This document shows, in pieces, positions 58,587-64,000 of a stretch of 64,000 nt of DNA (the first letter of the stretch is position 1; each line of letters starts with the position of its first letter). The position numbers and the translations under genes were made by a program. The notes under the pieces were generated by a model. It saw only the letters and a list, made by a program, of their open reading frames with translations. It made no database searches and was not told where the DNA came from. The stretch lies in assembly GCF_003182155.1 (NCBI RefSeq), contig NZ_QGTG01000002.1, forward strand, positions 248,001 through 312,000, read 5' to 3'. This DNA is from Chitinophaga sp. S165. Its GTDB lineage: Bacteria; Bacteroidota; Bacteroidia; Chitinophagales; Chitinophagaceae.

Positions 58587-58985
58587 ATGGAAAATCAGGC
58601 AAAACAAGTAGTTACACAGTTTCTGAACGCAGTACAAAAAGGCGATAACCAGACACTCGCAGCATTGCTGGATACAGCTATAGAATGGGAACAACCCGGC
58701 GACAACCGGTTCTCAGGTATTAAAAGGAATGTGACGGAAGTATTCCAGATGGTGGGAGGTATGTTTGAAGTGACCAATAATACACTCGCATTGGCGGAGA
58801 TCAAAAGCGTTACTACCAACGGCAACAGTGTGGCCTGCCTTATTCGCTGGACAGGAGAAAAACCGGGAGGAGAAAAAATGGATGTTGATAACATCGACGT
58901 TTATACGGTTACCGGCGGCAGGATAGTAAAAGCGAAGATCTATTCTGCAGATATTACACAAGAAGATAATTTCTGGGGAAAGTGA
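58587..58985 (+). CDS. SnoaL-like/NTF2-fold protein
   Basis: A 132-residue cytoplasmic single-domain protein. VTQFLNAVQKGDNQTLAALL, then IEWEQPGDNRFSG and MDVDNIDVYTVTGGRIVKAK match the SnoaL-like branch of the NTF2 fold. Such proteins are small isomerases, hydrolases or ligand binders. It is divergent from the AraC-type gene, and a lipoprotein gene follows after 48 bp. Confidence 0.85.
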   Translation: MENQAKQVVTQFLNAVQKGDNQTLAALLDTAIEWEQPGDNRFSGIKRNVTEVFQMVGGMFEVTNNTLALAEIKSVTTNGNSVACLIRWTGEKPGGEKMDVDNIDVYTVTGGRIVKAKIYSADITQEDNFWGK

Positions 58986-59033
58986 CGTAACATCTCTGGC
59001 ACGTTATTCGTTCTATATGACAAAACTTGTTAT

Positions 59034-59507
59034 ATGAAACTATATTTTGCGGCTGCAGCCTTATTAACGATGTTAAGCTGTCAGCAATCTGCCAGCAATT
59101 CGTCAGAGACCACGGAGAAAGACAGCAGTGCGGCCAAGCAGGAAACATCAATTGTAGCAGCCGGTCCACAGTGTTATACCCGGATCTCAGGAAAGGATAC
59201 TTCCTATCTGCAGTTTGAAACCGACAATGAAGTCATTAATGGTCAGCTGGAATATCGTCTCTTCGAAAAAGACAAAAATCAGGGCGCTATCACAGGTACC
59301 ATCAGCAATAATATCATTGAGGCTGAATACCGTTTTATGAGTGAAGGAACAACAAGCGTAAGACCCGTGATCTTCAAACTGGAAAATAACCAGGCATTTG
59401 AAGCAATCCCGTCTTCCTTTGACAACCAGGGTGTACCTGTATTTGAAAAAGATCAGAGTAAACTGAAGTTTGGAGAGGCTCCTTTTGTAAAGGGCGAATG
59501 CAAATAA
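59034..59507 (+). CDS. Small lipoprotein of unknown function
   Basis: A 157-residue lipoprotein with a short signal peptide and the lipobox MLSC (Cys16). A Ser/Thr/Lys-rich linker is followed by a beta-rich domain: CYTRISGKDTSYLQFETDNE, VINGQLEYRLFEKDKN and GTISNNIIEAEYRFMSEGTT. It resembles small Bacteroidota lipoproteins of unknown role. It follows the SnoaL-like gene, possibly in one transcript, and ends in a strong terminator. Confidence 0.75.
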   Translation: MKLYFAAAALLTMLSCQQSASNSSETTEKDSSAAKQETSIVAAGPQCYTRISGKDTSYLQFETDNEVINGQLEYRLFEKDKNQGAITGTISNNIIEAEYRFMSEGTTSVRPVIFKLENNQAFEAIPSSFDNQGVPVFEKDQSKLKFGEAPFVKGECK

Positions 59508-59529
59508 CAGTGACTGCCAGAATAACAAT

Positions 59530-59558
59530 GCCCCGCGATAGTTATCGCGGGGCTTTTT
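59530..59558 (+). terminator. Terminator after the small lipoprotein gene
   Basis: An 11-bp stem GCCCCGCGATA/TATCGCGGGGC with a 2-base tip followed by five T residues. Confidence 0.9.
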
Positions 59559-59610
59559 GTTGTAGGGTTAATGGTTGGTTAAATAGGTTTCATAGGATGG
59601 TAAAACATTT

Positions 59611-61023
59611 TTATCGGAGAATAACATCAACTACATTTCCCGGCAGGCCATCTATCTTTTTAAGTACGTTACCATACTTACCCGTACTTATATCAAGCGT
59701 ATAAAGACTTCCCTCAGTACCGGCAATAAGCACATTTCCGTCATCCCTCATTTTGATCATTGTTACTGCCTTTCCTCCGAAGTTCGCCTCCAGCTGCAGT
59801 ATTTCCTGGTTAGTCGGGTTATAACGGTATATCTTATCATTCGATGTAAAGTAGATCATCTCGGTAGTAGACAACTGCCATTTGGTGTTAGCAGTCAGCA
59901 GACTGTCTCCCTTGAATTTCCTTTTGTAAGTTGTTTTAAAGCGGGAGTTGCCCTCCAGGAAGTTCAAAGCAAATTTCAACTCGTAAGTCTGTCCGAGGCT
60001 ATCGCAAAAAGCATACAGGCTATTCTCTGAAAACTTCTCCATATCGAGCAGGTCCATCTTCAGATCTTTCGGGTTGAAGAGTGAATCTTCCTGGATATAA
60101 TCTGTGCCATAGAATGTATTGGGATCAAAGCGTAAAAAACACTTTTTCACTTTATCGAAACCCAGGTAGTAAAAGTATGATCCTGCATTACCCCAAAGCA
60201 GTTGAGGCGCAAGGTTATAATTGCCCGCAACCGGACTGCTGAAGAACCCAAAGTAAGTCCCGAATGGTGCAGTTTCAGTAGTACCAACATACATCCTCTC
60301 ATTCATGATAGCTGTGGTGGTACCGTTAACCAGCTTCTGGAAATAAGAAGGCTTCAGATCGCCTGGCGTGGAATAAAAATTATCCTTCAGATATTTTGTA
60401 CGTCTCAGGTTGTCACTGTTAACCTGAACGGCAGGGCTGGTACCTCCTGCACAAACGATCCAGTAAGCAGTGATAATGTTCATATAACTGATATTCCTCA
60501 ATGGGATCAGTTGCATAGGTCCTGTTCCCAGACTTTCTCCGTTGATTGCATGATAGAGGTCAGTCTGAACGGTGCCATCAGGTTTCACAAAAGAAAGCTT
60601 TCCTTGCCCCGCATCGTCGGTCAGTACAACTGTACCTGATGTGAATTCTGTTTTACCGGTGATGATGAAATTATAATAGTACTTCACATCCAGCTTATTA
60701 TCCTTCACTATTAATCTGGCAGTATACACGTTAGCACCCAGACCATAGACGATCCTCAACTGTAGCCCGTCATATTCCTCAGAGCGGGCCTCCTGAGAGA
60801 CATCGATCGTCCAGTGACAGGACACATCTGTTCTGCCGCCAGGCAGGACGATCTTCGGCGTAATAATGAGACTATCACCCGTAAAAACAGAGTATACGGA
60901 GTCAAGACCGGTTACTACCGGCTCGCCCAGTTCCAGGTAATCATAATTCCCTTTGTCTTTGAAACAGGAAGAGAAGAACGGTACCAGTGCAATAATCAGT
61001 ATATATAGAAATGATCTTTTCAT
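59611..61023 (-). CDS. PKD-like family outer-membrane lipoprotein
   Basis: A 470-residue lipoprotein (lipobox FSSC, Cys20) with the opening FKDKGNYDYLELGEPVVTG typical of the PKD-like lipoprotein family in SusCD operons. A PKD-like beta domain (about 40-120, SCHWTIDVSQE) is followed by a large beta-rich C-terminal region with propeller-like repeats (WQLSTTEMIYFTSNDKIYRY, VLIAGTEGSLYTLDI). It probably sits on the cell surface and binds the ligand imported by SusCD. It is the last gene of the operon, 16 bp after the DUF4843 gene. Confidence 0.85.
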   Translation of the reverse strand: MKRSFLYILIIALVPFFSSCFKDKGNYDYLELGEPVVTGLDSVYSVFTGDSLIITPKIVLPGGRTDVSCHWTIDVSQEARSEEYDGLQLRIVYGLGANVYTARLIVKDNKLDVKYYYNFIITGKTEFTSGTVVLTDDAGQGKLSFVKPDGTVQTDLYHAINGESLGTGPMQLIPLRNISYMNIITAYWIVCAGGTSPAVQVNSDNLRRTKYLKDNFYSTPGDLKPSYFQKLVNGTTTAIMNERMYVGTTETAPFGTYFGFFSSPVAGNYNLAPQLLWGNAGSYFYYLGFDKVKKCFLRFDPNTFYGTDYIQEDSLFNPKDLKMDLLDMEKFSENSLYAFCDSLGQTYELKFALNFLEGNSRFKTTYKRKFKGDSLLTANTKWQLSTTEMIYFTSNDKIYRYNPTNQEILQLEANFGGKAVTMIKMRDDGNVLIAGTEGSLYTLDISTGKYGNVLKKIDGLPGNVVDVILR

Positions 61024-61039
61024 TGATTAGTTTTTTAGC

Positions 61040-61873
61040 TTAAACTACACGTTTACCATTTTCATCGGTAAAATAATACCTGCCATCTTCCTGGTTCTTC
61101 ACCAGCTTATACTTGTTGTCCGGGTTTGTGCTACTGTAGAAATAATAGGAACCATCTGTTTCCATCGTCACTACATATCCTTCTTCAGCATTAACTTCCA
61201 CCCATTTAAACGGATCGAGCAGGAAAGACCTGAAACGCCTGATATGATATAACGCCTTTGGAATTGTATTGAAGTCCTGCATGTTGGTACCCAGCTCTGT
61301 TGCACCTGCCACCCTAATGAACAATTCGTGCTTAACCCTTGAATACGCGCCTAACTCACCGGCCCAAACATCCCACCAGGTAGGTTTCTCAAGCCTGTTT
61401 GAAAATTTGACGATCCCCTTATTCTGTAGCTTGAACGCTACACCCAGATCATCGGTCGCCTTAAGCGTAAGCCCAATGGTCAGCGTTTTTGTTTTCAGCA
61501 GTGTGTCCTTGTTCAGAAGGATCAGCGGCACCATACAGATACCGGAATCTGCCGCCAGGGTGTATTCTTTTTCTAATGGTTTATAATGTAGCGAAGCAAC
61601 TGCCGTTGTTGAGCTATCAACTGTTACCAGCACAAACTTTCTCGCTTTAGGTTCACGGAATCCGGAAAGTCTTACCGGAATAAAAACGGTGTCTTCCGAC
61701 TTGTCGGGAAAGTAAGCGAAGGAATAAAGGATACTATCTGTTTTATCATCAGCGTCATCCGGTAGGAAATCGAAATAGACATTCTCTGTGGTATCGAACA
61801 AAAGTGTTTCGTCTTTCTTGCAGGCAAAGAACACCATACAGCAAAGAACACTGAATAAAATATATCTTTTCAT
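61040..61873 (-). CDS. DUF4843 lipoprotein
   Basis: A 277-residue lipoprotein with lipobox FFAC (Cys18). The DUF4843 pattern is visible: ENVYFDFLPDDADDKTDSIL, VFIPVRLSG and a C-terminal WWDVWAGELGAYSRVKH. It is regularly found between SusD and a PKD-like lipoprotein and is thought to be a surface accessory protein; no activity is known. It starts 16 bp after the SusD gene. Confidence 0.85.
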   Translation of the reverse strand: MKRYILFSVLCCMVFFACKKDETLLFDTTENVYFDFLPDDADDKTDSILYSFAYFPDKSEDTVFIPVRLSGFREPKARKFVLVTVDSSTTAVASLHYKPLEKEYTLAADSGICMVPLILLNKDTLLKTKTLTIGLTLKATDDLGVAFKLQNKGIVKFSNRLEKPTWWDVWAGELGAYSRVKHELFIRVAGATELGTNMQDFNTIPKALYHIRRFRSFLLDPFKWVEVNAEEGYVVTMETDGSYYFYSSTNPDNKYKLVKNQEDGRYYFTDENGKRVV

Positions 61874-61889
61874 CTGGCCGTAGGTTTAA

Positions 61890-63362
61890 TTATCTGTTAC
61901 CAAATTGGATTTCGTCATCAGGAAGTGGTATTACAAATATCCTGTTTGTAGCAGGGTTAGTGGCTCCTGCAAAACCTATAATTGGTTTATTCAGGCGCTT
62001 GTAGGTATAGAAGATCTGCCCTTCACCGTAAAACTCTTTGCGGCTTTCTTTTACCAGCTCATTCAGGAATACGTCTTTAGATGTTTCATTTGTAATAGTT
62101 CTGCCAATCCCACGATTGAAACGGACAGTATTAAAGTATGACCATGCTTTTTCCGGATCAGCATCGAATGTACATTCTGCAGCGATGTAATACATTTCGC
62201 TCAGGCGCAATGCAGGAGCTACGAGATAATGCATGTTTCTATCCGGATCCCTGTAATATTTCTCCAATTGCATACGGGTACCCAAACCACCGCTCTTTTC
62301 ACTGAACCATTGTTTGAAACGGTTATCTTCTCCACCTACACCACCTGTCTCATACAGGTTGCGTCCTTCAGTAGATGTAATGAAAAGCGCATTGTCTCCA
62401 TCGCGGAACCAATCATTGATAACCTTAGTCAAATTACCATTTGGTATATACCATGCAAAGAGTAGCTCCCTATATAACACACGATCTTTTTTCTCGTCGT
62501 CAGGATTCAGAAAATCATTCTGACGTGTCCATGGGAATTTGTTTGAATTGATCACTTCCAGTGCATTAGCCAGTGCTTCTGCTTTGTTACCTCTATATAA
62601 AAGCACACGTGCCAGCTCTCCACATACTGCATAGTAGTTAAGACGGTGGCGGCGGTTCTGTAAGAACAAGGGACCGTTTTCTTCTGTACTGGAATCTTTC
62701 ACCGGATAACCTACTTTATAACCAGCATCCAATATTGGGTCAGCTACCTTCAATAATTGTTTTGCCGCATTAAGGTCCTGGATTGCGGAATCAAGTACAC
62801 CTGTCACAGTGGACATAGGTGTTATCTTGTTCGAAAAATCCTTCACATATGGAATAGCCGGTGCTACCGGATCATTTGCATAAGATGGACCAAACATGCG
62901 CAACAGGTCAAAATGAAGATATGCCCTTAATGCCAGTGCTTCTCCTTTTATCAGCTCATATTCTCTTCCTGAAAAGAGCCTTTCCTTACCTTCTATGTGA
63001 TGTAGTATAAGGTTGCTGTTAGCGATCGCTGCATATAATGCCAGCCAGGCAGCATCTCTCTTGTAGATGAATTGGTCATCATCATAATTATACAGCGCGG
63101 CTTGTCTATATCCCCTGGGGTCATCCGGTGTAATAGAATAATTCTGGGCCAGCACTTCAGGAAAGCCAAAGCTCAACTCTTTACCATAACTATCTTCTCC
63201 CACACAACGGCTGTACACACCATTTAATGCCTCTTCAAAACCAGCCTGTGTACTGAATAATACGTCCTGTGATATATCTGTCTGAGGTGTTACTTCCAGC
63301 CATTTCTTACACGACATCAGGCCAGCCATCACTATTATAATGAGTATATAATATTTCTTCAT
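61890..63362 (-). CDS. SusD/RagB-family nutrient-binding outer-membrane lipoprotein
   Basis: A 490-residue lipoprotein (lipobox LMSC, Cys18). The family opening KWLEVTPQTDISQDVLFSTQ is followed by GFEEALNGVYSRC. TPR-like helices contain EYELIKGEALALRAYLHFDL and ALRLSEMYYIAAECTF. The C-terminus is RNIFVIPLPDDEIQFG-like. It forms the lid over the SusC transporter and binds the ligand before import. It starts 11 bp after susC. Confidence 0.95.
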   Translation of the reverse strand: MKKYYILIIIVMAGLMSCKKWLEVTPQTDISQDVLFSTQAGFEEALNGVYSRCVGEDSYGKELSFGFPEVLAQNYSITPDDPRGYRQAALYNYDDDQFIYKRDAAWLALYAAIANSNLILHHIEGKERLFSGREYELIKGEALALRAYLHFDLLRMFGPSYANDPVAPAIPYVKDFSNKITPMSTVTGVLDSAIQDLNAAKQLLKVADPILDAGYKVGYPVKDSSTEENGPLFLQNRRHRLNYYAVCGELARVLLYRGNKAEALANALEVINSNKFPWTRQNDFLNPDDEKKDRVLYRELLFAWYIPNGNLTKVINDWFRDGDNALFITSTEGRNLYETGGVGGEDNRFKQWFSEKSGGLGTRMQLEKYYRDPDRNMHYLVAPALRLSEMYYIAAECTFDADPEKAWSYFNTVRFNRGIGRTITNETSKDVFLNELVKESRKEFYGEGQIFYTYKRLNKPIIGFAGATNPATNRIFVIPLPDDEIQFGNR

Positions 63363-63373
63363 CTTGCTTCTTT

Positions 63374-64000
63374 TTAGAACTGGGTGGATAATGAGAACGT
63401 GAAGGTTCTTGCAAACGGATAATCTATTCCTCTTTCAGCCTGAATACTGGATGTTCTCCATAGGTCGTTCAGGTTAAGCGCGCAACGCAGATTATTCATC
63501 TTATAACGCTTCGCTACCGCTGGAGGAACGTTGTAAGCCAGGTATACTGACCTCAACTCAATTACATTTTCACGCTGTACAAAGCGGGAAGACGTACGGG
63601 TAGTTCCATGATCGGCAATGTTTTTAAACAGTGCATGATCACCGGGATTCTTCCAGCGGGATTCCAATACACGCGCATCTACGTTATACCTTGGATCAGC
63701 ATTCTCCACACGGTCTACCAGGGTCTGATTGTAAAGATCTCCGCCGCCTTTACCGTAAAACCTTACCTCTGCCAGCCAGTTACCATAATACACGCTGGTA
63801 CCGAAAGTACCTTCTACCTTAGTGGTCATATCCCCCACAGGCACCATGTCTTTAACACTATAAACGTGGGTATAGGAGCCATCTTTCTTAACAAAGATCT
63901 CTTTACCGGTTTCTGGATCAATCCCCATTGACCGTACCGCATAGATAGTGTTCAAAGATTGACCTTCCTGGAAACGCAATAATGGAACGGAATTCAGATT
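63374..64000 (-). CDS. SusC/RagA TonB-dependent transporter, C-terminal part only
   Basis: 208 codons of the C-terminal beta-barrel are inside the window; the frame is open to the right edge. It contains GTSVYYGNWLAEVRFYGKGG, the strand pattern ENVIELRSVYLAYNVPP and the terminal strand ARTFTFSLSTQF ending in Phe, as expected for an outer-membrane barrel recognised by BAM. It imports a large ligand with SusD, powered by TonB. The N-terminal plug and any regulatory domain lie outside the window. Confidence 0.93.
   Translation of the reverse strand, partial: NLNSVPLLRFQEGQSLNTIYAVRSMGIDPETGKEIFVKKDGSYTHVYSVKDMVPVGDMTTKVEGTFGTSVYYGNWLAEVRFYGKGGGDLYNQTLVDRVENADPRYNVDARVLESRWKNPGDHALFKNIADHGTTRTSSRFVQRENVIELRSVYLAYNVPPAVAKRYKMNNLRCALNLNDLWRTSSIQAERGIDYPFARTFTFSLSTQF

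Overview
The window looks like a chromosomal segment of a Bacteroidota bacterium, most likely Chitinophagaceae (Chitinophaga-like). Evidence: a SusC/SusD outer-membrane module, a FecI-type sigma with FecR anti-sigma carrying the C-terminal domain typical of this phylum, GIN-domain and carboxypeptidase-regulatory-like proteins, many lipoproteins, and repeated use of the Bacteroidota -7 promoter box TAnnTTTG. Genes lie on both strands in short operons. No phage genes, transposases, rRNA or CRISPR arrays are visible. The two RNA genes found are both tRNA-Arg (anticodons CCG and CCU).

Layout. 1-5.2 kb: a truncated ClpP-fold protease, a DUF6134-type periplasmic protein, an orphan 2-oxoacid:ferredoxin oxidoreductase alpha subunit, a Bax-inhibitor-1-type membrane protein and a small secreted protein. 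5.3-7.8 kb: GIN lipoprotein, ECF sigma, FecR. 7.8-11.3 kb: a minus-strand group of a TIGR00266/AIM24 protein, kynureninase and a 2H phosphoesterase fused to a long Gly/Tyr/Arg repeat tail. 11.4-18.2 kb: a tetR-tolC-mfp-rnd efflux operon with a 30-bp inverted repeat at its promoter. 18.5-33.5 kb: housekeeping and accessory genes (DUF502, Zn-phospholipase C/S1-P1-like protein, serC, DUF1015, TPR protein, paaN, yceI, serine hydrolase, HxlR/hydrolase pair, two carboxypeptidase-regulatory-like proteins, cupin, yqhD).

33.6-39.1 kb: a condensin-like operon in the order jetA-jetB-jetC (MksF-MksE-MksB), with no jetD/mksG nuclease gene beside it. 39.3-47.6 kb: SRPBCC, GT2 and MarC proteins, a TPR protein, a GntR regulator with a fosmidomycin-resistance-type exporter, a 2TM protein, an acyl-CoA ligase and both tRNAs. 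47.7-50.2 kb: an A+T-rich block with an unknown gene and a tightly packed three-gene cassette (TIGR04255 protein, unknown protein, HEPN-like helical protein). 50.3-59.5 kb: SDR, AraC, nitrilase, DinB, ester cyclase-ABM fusion, PhzF and small regulators. 59.6-64 kb: a SusC (partial)-SusD-DUF4843-PKD-like lipoprotein operon entering from the right edge.

The items most worth a second look are the repeat-tailed 2H phosphoesterase, the Wadjet/Mks-like operon lacking its nuclease subunit, the TIGR04255 cassette, and two intergenic inverted repeats of about 100 bp (22944-23045 and 55562-55661). The second lies beside three 21-bp tandem repeats. Functions are assigned from motifs and family resemblance read by eye; no database search was run.
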